From Alphaproteobacteria bacterium UBA1301 (lineage in GTDB: Bacteria; Pseudomonadota; Alphaproteobacteria; Micropepsales; Micropepsaceae): 64,000 bases of DNA. The notes beneath the pieces were generated by a model. The model was given only the letters and a program-made list of their open reading frames with translations, made no database searches and was not told the DNA's origin. The translations under genes were made by a program, and so were the position numbers. Below are positions 7,957 to 15,849 of the stretch, one piece after another. How positions within the stretch are numbered: the first letter of the stretch is position 1; the number at the start of each line of letters is the position of its first letter. The stretch lies in NCBI GenBank assembly GCA_002307725.1, contig DBUB01000002.1:610837-674836 (forward strand). Direction: 5' to 3'.

Positions 7957-8729
7957 TATTGTGCTCCTGAGAGAGGTGCCGCGGCGACGAACGAATAGGG
8001 CGGCCAAGGGCCGGTACAGGTCACCTCGAATTGCGGATGATCTACGCGAAAGCGTTCGAGTGCGTCGGCAAACGCCGGGACTAGGTCACGTTCCACCAAG
8101 CACGAGGCCCGATAGCCAGCCGATGCATCCGCTGGCGGCGCGCAAACGATATCCTTCAAAACTGCATCAAGCTTCTGCCGCAGCAACTGCCCCAACTGTT
8201 TTGCACTGTCCTCCCGCGCGATCTCGTTGTGGTGATGGCGCATTCTGGCGCGCAGATAGGCCGCGCCGCGGCCCGTTGGCTCGTCATCGTTAGACGTGCC
8301 GATTAGGCTGTGCAGGGCGGTTGCAACTTGATGATCGGTAGTCAGGACCCGTAATCCCGTGGCCCGCAATGGTATGCTCCGGTTGCCGTCCACGATCCGC
8401 AATGCGAGTTCGACCTTGCCTCGTACGCGTTCGAGATCGTTCAACAGGTCATTTGTCAAAGGCCCAAGGAATTCTCTCAGTGTGTCCGCGTTGGGACAAA
8501 TCGTGCCGAACCGTAACGGCAAAACGGTATGGTCCTGCATGAGCCGCTCTAGGACCCGTTCATGACGCCAGACATTGTGTGGCATTGCCGCGATGATGCG
8601 GGAGGACAAACCGCTTACGGCCGCCGCGAACGTGCCGCACGATACGGACACGACATCGCCAGCTTCGTGCCCTTCGCCGGGAAGGGTCTCGAAGCGATGC
8701 GAGTCTACTATGCCATAGACGTAAAGCAT
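7956..8729 (-). CDS. GvpF/GvpL family gas vesicle protein (copy 4)
   Basis: A 257-residue GvpF/L protein. It starts MLYVYGIVDS, has the conserved HERVLERLMQDHTVLPLRFGT block near residue 55-75, and ends FEVTCTGPWPPYSFVAA, the family's signature C-terminal strand. GvpF/L proteins bind GvpA before assembly and are minor constituents needed for vesicle growth. It starts two bases after the small gvpA-like gene ends and abuts gvpK through a TAATG junction. It is one of four GvpF/L-type genes in this cluster and the most divergent of the three unfused copies in its middle region. Confidence 0.93.
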   Translation of the reverse strand: MLYVYGIVDSHRFETLPGEGHEAGDVVSVSCGTFAAAVSGLSSRIIAAMPHNVWRHERVLERLMQDHTVLPLRFGTICPNADTLREFLGPLTNDLLNDLERVRGKVELALRIVDGNRSIPLRATGLRVLTTDHQVATALHSLIGTSNDDEPTGRGAAYLRARMRHHHNEIAREDSAKQLGQLLRQKLDAVLKDIVCAPPADASAGYRASCLVERDLVPAFADALERFRVDHPQFEVTCTGPWPPYSFVAAAPLSGAQ

Positions 8730-8731
8730 CG

Positions 8732-8956
8732 TCAGAGACCTTCGTTTTTGGTCAACTTGGCGCTGGCTCGGGATGTACCGAGGAATCTCTCCGCCGTATC
8801 ATAGGAGGCCACAAGCACCTTCAAGCCGACATAGACCAGATCGACGCCAGCGAGCGAAATAATGGCTTCACCCCACAGGACCACACCCTTGTTCAGTGCG
8901 CGATCAAGCAGATCGGCCAGAGACAAGTCGTCGTCATTCCCGATTTGAATGCCCAT
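8732..8956 (-). CDS. GvpA/J/M/S-family small gas vesicle protein
   Basis: A 74-residue protein with the GvpA fold: LSLADLLDRALNKGVVLWGEAI then ISLAGVDLVYVGLKVL and a terminal amphipathic helix. The pattern DLLDRxLNKGVVLxGxxxISLAGVDL is closer to the minor GvpS/GvpM types than to the structural GvpA, which has a VSLVGIELL ridge. The ATG at 8956 lies inside the end of the upstream gvpL gene (23-base overlap). A longer frame from 9040 has an unconserved N-terminus and is not favoured. It probably helps nucleate the vesicle. Confidence 0.88.
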   Translation of the reverse strand: MGIQIGNDDDLSLADLLDRALNKGVVLWGEAIISLAGVDLVYVGLKVLVASYDTAERFLGTSRASAKLTKNEGL

Positions 8957-9812
8957 CTTGCTGCTCTTCCTGCCGGTAATCGGCGAAGCTGAACGGCGGC
9001 CAAGGTCCGCAGATCTCGTAGTGGAAACCGCGCGGTCCAAGGACCTTCCGGAATTCTTCGATCAAGTCAAAGAAGCGCTCCTCATCGGTTTTGGCCACGA
9101 GGTAGGCGCCATTCCACACCATATCGTCCGTGCGTCCGTGTACGTCCGCGGGTTGGAACTTCATCGTTGCATCCGCACGGGCAATCTCGCTCAGGCGCAG
9201 ACGGTTCTCGTTTACATCTTGCGCGACGATGCGCTCGATTTCGGCGTCGCCGAGACGCGCAATCCGCCGTTGCAGGAAGAAGGCGCGGCCTTGCGCCGCC
9301 GCGGCGAGTTCGCTCTGGGCTGCGAGCATGGCCGGAGACTTCTCGCCGAGATGATCGCGCATAATCGTGCTGTCACAGAATATCTTGACGCCCCACTCTT
9401 GCGCGCCGGCGACTCGCTCAAGGGCCTTAAGAAGGCCTTGGCGATGCTCGTGCAACATGCTGGATACCGTTTCGCCGTCTGAGAACAGCGCACCGAATCT
9501 CATGGGCAGAACGGTTTGAGTGCCGAGCAGGCTTTGCAGAACACGGTGATGATCCAGTATCAGTTTTTTGGCCTGTTCGGGATCCTTCAGTTCTTCCTCG
9601 AAGGGCGTGCCGACTGCCGGTGTTGCCACCATGCTAACGAGCGCGGCCATTCCATCGCCCGTAATGGTACCCACGGGACCGTCTGCAAGCCCCCTCAGGT
9701 GCGGATCAATTGATTCTATGCCGCCATTTTCCGCGCGGACGATCCCGTAGACATAGACACTCCGCGGTTTGGCGGGCTCGGAGAGGACATCTTTTCTTTC
9801 AGGCTGCAACAT
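8934..9812 (-). CDS. gvpL: GvpF/GvpL family gas vesicle protein (copy 3)
   Basis: A 292-residue GvpL-type protein. After a short Pro/Lys-rich start it has SVYVYGIVRAENGG, then KKLILDHHRVLQSLLG and TVLPMRFGALFSDGE. The middle is helical and charged, with AQGRAFFLQRRIARL. The C-terminal part has VWNGAYLVAKTDEERFFDL and YEICGPWPPFSFADYR. These blocks define the family. Its start overlaps the stop of the J-domain fusion gene by 14 bases and its end overlaps the next gvpA-like gene by 23, so translation is probably coupled across all three. Confidence 0.94.
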   Translation of the reverse strand: MLQPERKDVLSEPAKPRSVYVYGIVRAENGGIESIDPHLRGLADGPVGTITGDGMAALVSMVATPAVGTPFEEELKDPEQAKKLILDHHRVLQSLLGTQTVLPMRFGALFSDGETVSSMLHEHRQGLLKALERVAGAQEWGVKIFCDSTIMRDHLGEKSPAMLAAQSELAAAAQGRAFFLQRRIARLGDAEIERIVAQDVNENRLRLSEIARADATMKFQPADVHGRTDDMVWNGAYLVAKTDEERFFDLIEEFRKVLGPRGFHYEICGPWPPFSFADYRQEEQQDGHSNRE

Positions 9813-10887
9813 CTAACGCGTCCTCCTGGCGCCGTATCGAAACAAGCACCGAGCGACCCACGAGCGACAGGTCCGTGGCAGACGGGGCCTCATCTGTGCC
9901 GCACGGCCTGACGCAGGTTTCCGCGTTGAGCATAAGAATGCGGCAGGCTTCCGTCAGCGCCCTCATGCTCGCATTGCCGCCAGCACCTACCGCATCGGGG
10001 TGGACACTTTTCGCGGCGCGGCGGTAAGCCAGCCGCACTTGGGCAGCGTTTGATTCTGCACCGACACCGAGCAGGCGCATCGCTTTGGCCAACGCCACAG
10101 CTTCGATGATCTCGATTTCGACCGTCGCGAAGCTATAGGGCGCCAGCGGACCGACAACGCGGCAGGTGAGCTGGCCGGCGTAGGCAGCGTCAAGCGTTTC
10201 GAGGCAGTGGTCGAGCGCAGCCATCGCATCGGCCTTCATGAGTAACACCAGATGAAGGACAACCTGATCCGCCGCGGCAGGATCGGTGATTGCGTCCACG
10301 GCGACCGCTCGCAGCGCCTCGGATAGGGAGGCGGCAAGTACCGCGCGCCGGTGATCGAGCGATTGCTTGACCTGCCTGCCGATAGCGGCGCGAATATCAT
10401 CGTCCGGTGCACCGGTGTGCAGGGTCCATTTCTTCTTAAGATCGGTAATGGCGTCCTCTTTCGCGATCTCGGCGAAAATGGTCTCGACATCCCATTTGAT
10501 GAGAATTTCCACCTGCACGCAGTCTGCGAGCCGATCGAAGGCAGCTTGAAAGGCCGGGGCTCCCCGTTCGAGAATGGCGCGAATGCTCATCGCGTTGGGC
10601 AGGAACGTCCCGAACTTCACCGGCAGCACTGGCGCCGTCCGCATGATATGCTCGATGGCTTTCTGATGCGCGGCGAGCTGGAGCACCAACTCTTCCCGGC
10701 TGTGGACCTGATCCTGAAAATTTGGGCCGTCGCCAACCACCGCGGCAAACGGCCCTGCCGCAACCGCCCGCAATCCGTTCGGTGCTGGGGTTATGCCGGT
10801 CGCCGTATCGGTGCCAGGTGGGGTGGGAATGATCGCGTAGACGTAAAGCGACGTTTCGCAAGGAAGCTCGGCGGGCTGCGTATTCAT
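9799..10887 (-). CDS. GvpF/L protein fused to a C-terminal J domain
   Basis: A 362-residue protein. Residues 1-250 are GvpF/L: TSLYVYAIIPTPPG, QKAIEHIMRTAPVLPVKFGT and the signature end CRVVGPLAPYSFATVE. Directly after this comes a J domain (about 262-318): KAMRLLGVGAESNAAQVRLAY, RRAAKSVHPDAVG with an intact HPD at 296-298, then RALTEACRILM. The J domain is the DnaK-activating module of Hsp40s. A variable 40-residue tail follows, with two cysteines. The ATG at 10887 overlaps the stop of gvpJ (ATGA); the longer frame to 11013 lies within gvpJ. The fusion suggests delivery of gas vesicle proteins to Hsp70. That role is inferred. Confidence 0.92.
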   Translation of the reverse strand: MNTQPAELPCETSLYVYAIIPTPPGTDTATGITPAPNGLRAVAAGPFAAVVGDGPNFQDQVHSREELVLQLAAHQKAIEHIMRTAPVLPVKFGTFLPNAMSIRAILERGAPAFQAAFDRLADCVQVEILIKWDVETIFAEIAKEDAITDLKKKWTLHTGAPDDDIRAAIGRQVKQSLDHRRAVLAASLSEALRAVAVDAITDPAAADQVVLHLVLLMKADAMAALDHCLETLDAAYAGQLTCRVVGPLAPYSFATVEIEIIEAVALAKAMRLLGVGAESNAAQVRLAYRRAAKSVHPDAVGAGGNASMRALTEACRILMLNAETCVRPCGTDEAPSATDLSLVGRSVLVSIRRQEDALDVAA

Positions 10888-11210
10888 TGCGGTTGCCCTG
10901 CAGCTGAAGAATTTGCCAGTTGCGCCTCGAGACGCTCGAGCCGCTCCTGCAGAAGACGATTTTGTTCCGTCGTGACTTTTGCCTGCGAGGAGAGATAGGG
11001 GTCGGTCTCCCACCAGTTAATGCCCATCTCGATCGCCTTATCGACGGACGCGATCAGCAGGCGCAGGCGAATGTTGAGAAGTTCAACACCCACCAGCGAG
11101 ATCGTGATATCGCCGGCGATGACCACGCCCTTGTCCAAAATCCGGTCCAGGATATCCGCCAACGAGGCGCCTTGTACCGAATGTTCCATACGTCCATTTG
11201 CAACAGCCAT
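10884..11210 (-). CDS. gvpJ: Gas vesicle protein GvpJ
   Basis: A 108-residue GvpA homologue of the J type. The core is ASLADILDRILDKGVVIAGDI then TISLVGVELLNIRLRLLIAS. It continues as DKAIEMGINWWETDPYLSS, a tail hallmark of GvpJ, and a C-terminal coiled coil (TTEQNRLLQERLERLEAQL). GvpJ is a minor shell protein that helps shape the conical ends. The start at 11210 is the first Met before MEHSVQG; the second Met (residue 8) is also possible. It is followed by the J-domain fusion through an ATGA overlap. Confidence 0.94.
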   Translation of the reverse strand: MAVANGRMEHSVQGASLADILDRILDKGVVIAGDITISLVGVELLNIRLRLLIASVDKAIEMGINWWETDPYLSSQAKVTTEQNRLLQERLERLEAQLANSSAAGQPQ

Positions 11211-11236
11211 TGTTTGGCTCCATTTCTAGGATCCGG

Positions 11237-11509
11237 CTAGCGGCCCAATGCCGTTGCTTTATCAACCAGTGCCGCCGTCTTGTGCCGTAACGTCGATATT
11301 TCGCGGCAGAGGCGGCAGTTGGTGTCGTCCTGATCGTGGGCTTTGCAGTCGAGCAAGGTGGTCACGTTGTCCAGCAGCTCCCGTGCCAGAAGCCCTTTTT
11401 CGTCGGGCGCAGAGGCGTGGTTGATGGCCGCCGTGAGCCGCTGGATTTCTCTCTCACAGCCCTCGAACAGGTCGATCGGACACACGATCTGATGCGCGGT
11501 AGGTGACAT
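11237..11509 (-). CDS. Small Cys-containing protein of the gas vesicle cluster
   Basis: A 90-residue helical protein without an assigned family. It has five cysteines, including a CRLC pair near residue 65, and a central LLARELLDNVTTLLD helix. No signal peptide is visible. The ATG at 11509 shares a base with the TGA of gvpO (TGATG), so the two are translationally coupled; a TTG one codon earlier is less likely. Its place between gvpO and gvpJ argues for a gas vesicle role. The cysteines could bind a metal or form disulfides, but no function can be assigned. Confidence 0.8.
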   Translation of the reverse strand: MSPTAHQIVCPIDLFEGCEREIQRLTAAINHASAPDEKGLLARELLDNVTTLLDCKAHDQDDTNCRLCREISTLRHKTAALVDKATALGR

Positions 11510-11865
11510 CAATTGCTTCCAGCCTGATTGCGCAGGTACCTGTTGGTTCGCTCGTAACTGACGATATCGCCGGTATCGTTGAGGGCGACCTCATAGGTGG
11601 CGAGGATGTCTGTTGACGGCGGAATACGCTTCAACTCGATGGCGGTCACGGTGACTCGCCAGCCTTCGTCCGTCCGTTCGAACCCCGAGACGCTATCGGC
11701 CTTGTAGCCGGTCAGCATCGCGAGCTCGTCGCGCGCCCGGGCGATGACGACCACCGACGTGAGCAGTGTCTGGGGATTGCGATGCCGTATGGCTGGTCTC
11801 TCGCTCTTTCCGGGAGGCTGGCGATCCAGTTCGGGAATAAGGGGGTTACTTGAGGTGTTCGTCAT
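11509..11865 (-). CDS. gvpO: Gas vesicle protein GvpO
   Basis: A 118-residue protein whose second half matches GvpO: AMLTGYKADSVSGFERTDEGW, then RVTVTAIELKRIPPSTDILA, TYEVALNDTGDIVSY and ERTNRYLR. GvpO is required for gas vesicle formation in haloarchaea and is a common cluster member in bacteria. The first 35 residues are Pro/Arg-rich and variable. The gene begins inside the end of gvpG (20-base overlap) and its stop overlaps the next start, so it is embedded in a tightly packed unit. Confidence 0.92.
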   Translation of the reverse strand: MTNTSSNPLIPELDRQPPGKSERPAIRHRNPQTLLTSVVVIARARDELAMLTGYKADSVSGFERTDEGWRVTVTAIELKRIPPSTDILATYEVALNDTGDIVSYERTNRYLRNQAGSN

Positions 11866-12103
11866 TTTTTGCCTCTCTGATTTCCTTCAATTGCCGCAAC
11901 AAAACGGCTTCACGCGTCTCGTATTCGTCGATGCTGATCTTGCCGAGGTCGAGGTCGAGTTCGAGTTCCTGGAGGCTGGCGACGACTTTGCCCTCATCCC
12001 ACCGCTCCGCATTGGCCTGATCCTCGATCATGCGGGCGAGCCAAAGCAGGCCATTAATGGGTCCCAGGGCCGGTGCCGTCAGAAGGCTGCTGAGAATTCC
12101 CAT
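11846..12103 (-). CDS. gvpG: Gas vesicle protein GvpG
   Basis: An 85-residue protein with the GvpG pattern. The hydrophobic start MGILSSLLTAPALGPINGLLW is followed by LARMIEDQANAERWDEGKV and the acidic helical end ISIDEYETREAVLLRQLKEI. GvpG is a small essential assembly factor that works with GvpF/L. It starts six bases after gvpF ends and overlaps gvpO by 20 bases. Confidence 0.94.
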   Translation of the reverse strand: MGILSSLLTAPALGPINGLLWLARMIEDQANAERWDEGKVVASLQELELDLDLGKISIDEYETREAVLLRQLKEIREAKNDEHLK

Positions 12104-12109
12104 GGCTCG

Positions 12110-12943
12110 TCATTCTCCCCAATTGACGACGATGTTGACGAAGTTGTAGGGCGGCGCCGGGCCCACATATTTGAACATCAGCCGGTCGCCGAACTCCTCG
12201 TCCAGACGCTTCACCGCGTCGTCCATCGCCGCGCTGTCTTCACGATTGATGAGAAATGCAGCGTTGAGGACCATGCGATCGCTGACGATCTTGTTGGTCT
12301 TGGTTTTGTGCGAGAACGGCTTCAGGCGCGACAGGATCATTTCCTCGTCGCGGGCGCGGATTTGGTTCATCGCCTTTTCCACTTCCTCGCCGAGCTCGAT
12401 CCGTTCGTAATAGGACTCCTCTAAGGATCGTCCCTGGAGTGCGGCACGCAGCTTGCGAACTTTTGCATTTTCCTTCACGACCTCCTCAAAGGCCGCACCC
12501 TCGTGCCAGAAAGCCTTAAGCCCGAGTTCGATCCGGCCATGCATTTCTTCGAGCAATGCGGTAAATTCGTCGTAACGCAGCGCCAGCAGGCGGCTTTCGA
12601 TCAATTCCGCGCTGGTCGCCACTGTTCCGAACCGCACCGGAAGAAGATCGAACTCGGTCATCAGTTCCTCGAGCACCACGGTGTGCGCCATCATGTTGCG
12701 GCGGCTGTTCTCGTATTCGATGATCGCAGAAGTGCTTACGACTGCCGCCAGGCGGCGGTAATTGATCGTTTGCACAACATCGCCGCGCTCGCCGATACCC
12801 CGCGTCTTGAATTCTCGCGGCTCGGGGCACACGATGATGGCATAGAGATATTTGCCTTCTGCTAGCTCATTTTCTTTGGCCATCCTCTTACGAGGGGGCC
12901 TCTGATCCGTCCGCCCTGCGGTGCTCTCCAGCGACGTGTTCAC
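12110..12943 (-). CDS. gvpF: Gas vesicle protein GvpF (copy 1)
   Basis: A 277-residue GvpF/L protein. The N-terminal 30 residues are basic and variable. Then come KYLYAIIVCPEPREFKTRGIG, MMAHTVVLEELMTEFDLLPVRFG, LNAAFLINREDSAAMDDAVKRLDEE and KYVGPAPPYNFVNIVVNW, the family signature. It is the copy closest to standard bacterial GvpF in length and motif content. Its start overlaps the stop of gvpH (ATGA-type), and gvpG follows six bases later. GvpF contacts the nascent vesicle on the side facing the gas core. Confidence 0.95.
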   Translation of the reverse strand: MNTSLESTAGRTDQRPPRKRMAKENELAEGKYLYAIIVCPEPREFKTRGIGERGDVVQTINYRRLAAVVSTSAIIEYENSRRNMMAHTVVLEELMTEFDLLPVRFGTVATSAELIESRLLALRYDEFTALLEEMHGRIELGLKAFWHEGAAFEEVVKENAKVRKLRAALQGRSLEESYYERIELGEEVEKAMNQIRARDEEMILSRLKPFSHKTKTNKIVSDRMVLNAAFLINREDSAAMDDAVKRLDEEFGDRLMFKYVGPAPPYNFVNIVVNWGE

Positions 12944-13470
12944 GATGCCGCCTTTTTCCGCACCCGTATCTCGAGCACGCCGTTATTGTATTTTTTCCGC
13001 AGACTTGCCGCGTCGACCTCAACGGGAAGCACAATTTCTTTTGCGTAGTTCCGCTCACCCTTCGACTCGATGGTCAGTATGTCGCCTTTGAGCTCCACCA
13101 CAATTTCCGCGTCTTTTGCGCCGGGAAGCTCCGCCGTGACGACGACTTCGTCGTGTTCGTCGAAGACATCGGCGAGCGGTTCGCGGACCTCGTCGACGAC
13201 GAAGCCCTCGCGGCTAGGGCGGACATTGCCGAAGCGTTCCACGGTTGCAGCGGACTCGCCGCCTAGCCCGGTACGAATGCTGAATCCGTAGACACCGCGG
13301 GCCTTATCTCCCAAGCCTTTAACGCTGAACTCGCCCTCGCGCGTATGTGTGCCGCCGGTTTCGACCAGCATTCCCAGAAGGTCGACTGCTTCGCCCAGGC
13401 CGCGGAAAAGTCCACCAAGTTCGATTTCGGGTTTGTCCCGGCCGCCGCCGGCTTTGGTATTCTTGGTCAT
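12940..13470 (-). CDS. gvpH: Gas vesicle protein GvpH, Hsp20-type
   Basis: A 176-residue protein with an N-terminal GvpH segment (IELGGLFRGLGEAVDLLGMLVE) and a C-terminal alpha-crystallin/Hsp20 domain from about residue 95: PLADVFDEHDEVVVTAELPGA, ILTIESKGERNYAKEIVLP, and the closing YNNGVLEIRVRK. Small heat shock proteins hold aggregation-prone clients such as GvpA. It is the first clear assembly-factor gene after gvpN in this direction, and its end overlaps the gvpF start by four bases. Confidence 0.94.
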   Translation of the reverse strand: MTKNTKAGGGRDKPEIELGGLFRGLGEAVDLLGMLVETGGTHTREGEFSVKGLGDKARGVYGFSIRTGLGGESAATVERFGNVRPSREGFVVDEVREPLADVFDEHDEVVVTAELPGAKDAEIVVELKGDILTIESKGERNYAKEIVLPVEVDAASLRKKYNNGVLEIRVRKKAAS

Positions 13471-13533
13471 GGCGTATCTCCTGTTCTCATTTGCTGTTGG
13501 AACGATGCGCGCCGCGCGATCTCGTTTCCGGGC

Positions 13534-13893
13534 CTAATATCCAAGTTGCATCGTCCGCCTCGGCGTCGTGGACGATCCCGGTGCATCCGTCAGAGCTTGG
13601 CCGCGCTTCTGTCCGCGGCCGCTTCGGCAGATGGCGTTTTTGACCGGAGCTTCTTCCAGCAGCGGTCTTAGCGTGGTGATTTCATCGCGAACCATGGTCA
13701 ACTTCCTCGCCGTCGCTTGAAGGCGATTTTGCCAAATGTCGATTTCGCGCTCCAATCGCGCGCGCTCGTTTTCCAAACGCGCGTAACGATTGGCTATCTG
13801 GTAACGCTCCTGTGGCTCGACGCTCCGCGCCAGCGTCTGTAGCGTGGTGACGCCGCGGAGGCCGCACGGGGTTTTTCTCTTCTCCGTCTTCAT
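13534..13893 (-). CDS. Coiled-coil protein of the gas vesicle cluster
   Basis: A 119-residue protein. Residues 28-80 form a strong heptad-type helix (YARLENERARLEREIDIWQ, RLQATARKLTMVRDEITTL). The N-terminus has CGLRGVTTLQTLARS; the C-terminus is basic and low complexity. It lies between gvpN and gvpH with gaps of 27 and 63 bases. No known Gvp family was recognised, but similar short coiled-coil genes occur in proteobacterial gas vesicle clusters as I recall. A structural or tethering role would be inference. Confidence 0.72.
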   Translation of the reverse strand: MKTEKRKTPCGLRGVTTLQTLARSVEPQERYQIANRYARLENERARLEREIDIWQNRLQATARKLTMVRDEITTLRPLLEEAPVKNAICRSGRGQKRGQALTDAPGSSTTPRRTMQLGY

Positions 13894-13920
13894 GGTGGTC
13901 TCTTTCTTGCTCGGAGCCCG

Positions 13921-14898
13921 CTAGGCTTTCTTCACGCTAACGGCTTTCAGAGCCGGCTGGCCGGGGCAATGGTGCTCGATTAGGCTGAGCAGCATCTTCT
14001 GCTGCTGCTCATGCTTGCCGTCCGCTTTGTTCGAGAGCGCGGACTTCGACCCTAGGATGTCTATACAGACCTCGACAAATTGGCGGTCATCGATGGTGGC
14101 CCTCAGCTTTTCTTGAGCCATCAGACGGCAGATCATGATGCTCGCTCTTAGCGTCGGCGTTTGATCGTATTCACCCGTCTCGCGGAACTCGCGCACGATA
14201 TCGACAATGGGCGCGACTTTTGCCGGCGCCAGTCCCGAGCGGGCTGCCGCAATGGCGACTTCAAGATCGCGGTCGGCATAGCCGACGTCGATCGTTACGA
14301 TGCGGTCGCCTAGCGCATCCTGCGCATCGTGGACGCCTGCATATTCCTGGGGATTGCTGGTGAAGATCGTGCGGAACTCCGGGTGGACCTTGATATAGGG
14401 TTCGTCCTGGTTCTGCGCCGGCAGAACGAGAAGCCCTTCCTCCAGAACACTGAGAAGGACGTTATTCGCCTCGGGGCGGGATCGGGTGAACTCGTCGTAG
14501 ACGAGGGTTTGGCCCTCGCGGCAAGCTGTTGTCAGACGGTGATCCGCCCATCGTTTGTCGGCCGTCTCCTCCGTTTTCGTCACAGTATGAATGTAGGCGT
14601 CGACGACCTTGCGGTAATGATAACCCTGTTGGTTGCCCACGAGGGTCGCGGTCATCATGTCCTCGTCGCCGACGATTATGACGGTCGGCCTGCCGCGCAA
14701 GGCAGCCACATGCAATGCCAGCGTTGTCTTTCCGGTGCCGGCGGGTCCGCGGAAATGAACCGAGAAGCCCGCCTTCAAATAGGCCAGCGCGCGCTTGGTT
14801 ATCGCTTCGACACTTTGCGTGTGCACGAAGCCGCTGCGTGGCCGCAGTTCGAGCGTTGTCACCACTCCAGCGTCTTCCGATCGTGCGGTATCTAACAT
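13921..14898 (-). CDS. gvpN: Gas vesicle AAA ATPase GvpN
   Basis: A 325-residue MoxR/CbbQ-type AAA ATPase. It has Walker A GPAGTGKT (51-58), TVIIVGDEDMMTATLVG, YDEFTRSRPEANNVLLSVLEE as Walker B plus sensor region, and FTSNPQEYAGVHDAQDALGDR. The segment around GNQQGYHYRKVVDAYIHTV is specific to GvpN. GvpN powers vesicle growth beyond the small bicone stage. The ATG at 14898 is preferred: it has an AAGAGAAG ribosome site just upstream and GvpN proteins begin near RSGFV. A frame extending to 15054 overlaps the next gene and is not conserved. Confidence 0.96.
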   Translation of the reverse strand: MLDTARSEDAGVVTTLELRPRSGFVHTQSVEAITKRALAYLKAGFSVHFRGPAGTGKTTLALHVAALRGRPTVIIVGDEDMMTATLVGNQQGYHYRKVVDAYIHTVTKTEETADKRWADHRLTTACREGQTLVYDEFTRSRPEANNVLLSVLEEGLLVLPAQNQDEPYIKVHPEFRTIFTSNPQEYAGVHDAQDALGDRIVTIDVGYADRDLEVAIAAARSGLAPAKVAPIVDIVREFRETGEYDQTPTLRASIMICRLMAQEKLRATIDDRQFVEVCIDILGSKSALSNKADGKHEQQQKMLLSLIEHHCPGQPALKAVSVKKA

Positions 14899-14944
14899 CT
14901 TCTCTTGAACTCCTCGTTTGCGCCGGTGGCGCCGTGGATCTGGC

Positions 14945-15679
14945 CTAGACTTGGGTGGCGCGGAGTTGCGCTTCGAAATGGCGAGCCCGGTACCAAAGTT
15001 CCCGCTCCTTGGTGAATATGGCGGGGTCATTGTCCCAGGATCTGAATTGGTCATACGCGTGCATCAGAGCGTGCTGCGCCCGGCGCCAATTATCCGAGCT
15101 CAAGGGCGCGCTCCGGCACCAGCCGGTGCCTCGCGGTATGCTCGAGGATTGCGACGCGAGGCTGCGGGCGAAAGCATCGCGCGCACCGATCATTTCACCG
15201 CTCACCAGATAGGCAACCTCGTTGCCGAATAACGCGGCGCGTTCGCTCGACAGGCCCAACCGGCGCCCTGCGACCGTCGCCATGCTTTCGATGATGCAGG
15301 CGAAAGCCTCAAGCACTTGCGGTGTTACGTCGACCGTGGTGCCGAAACTGCGATGGATCGTGAGCGCATCCGTATAAGTAAGCGAAGACATGGTGCCTAG
15401 TTTGGAGGCGCGAAAGAGACCAAAGCCGTAATCCGCCTCGCCGAAATCCCCGATCTCGCCGATTGCCTCAAGGCCAAGGCGCAGCAGGTCCCATAATCTG
15501 TCGAACACAGGCATGATGACCTGCAAATCGGGCTGAAGCACAATCTCTGGAGCGATCCCATCGCGTAGAGACAGGCGGGAAGGAATGCCCTCCAGGACCG
15601 CGAGTTCGACCGGCAAGGTGATTTCGACGCTGCCGCTGCTGCGCCCTGCCGAGCGGATATTCCGTTTTCCGAAGTCCAT
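14945..15679 (-). CDS. Unassigned protein between gvpN and gvpA
   Basis: A 244-residue soluble protein. The N-terminal segment SGSVEITLPVELAVLEGIPSR looks like a short beta domain. The middle and end are helical, with MSSLTYTDALTIHRSFGTT, RRLGLSSERAALFGNEVAYL and RELWYRARHFEAQLRA. No enzymatic motif is visible and there is no signal peptide. It precedes gvpN by 46 bases on the same strand. The ATG at 15679 is taken; a GTG one codon upstream is the alternative. Its function is unknown, but its position suggests a gas vesicle role. Confidence 0.78.
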   Translation of the reverse strand: MDFGKRNIRSAGRSSGSVEITLPVELAVLEGIPSRLSLRDGIAPEIVLQPDLQVIMPVFDRLWDLLRLGLEAIGEIGDFGEADYGFGLFRASKLGTMSSLTYTDALTIHRSFGTTVDVTPQVLEAFACIIESMATVAGRRLGLSSERAALFGNEVAYLVSGEMIGARDAFARSLASQSSSIPRGTGWCRSAPLSSDNWRRAQHALMHAYDQFRSWDNDPAIFTKERELWYRARHFEAQLRATQV

Positions 15680-15849
15680 CACACGCCTCGATCAATCATC
15701 TGGGTCGGTCTTTCATCTCGGTCAGAACGGCAATGCAGCCGAAAGAGCAGATGGCGCTCCATTTTTTCTAGCAGAACACTTGCCCAAAACTTTGACCCGC
15801 CGTCCCGCTTGGCGCCTGCAATCCGGCACCAAGCTTGACGCTTCCACGC

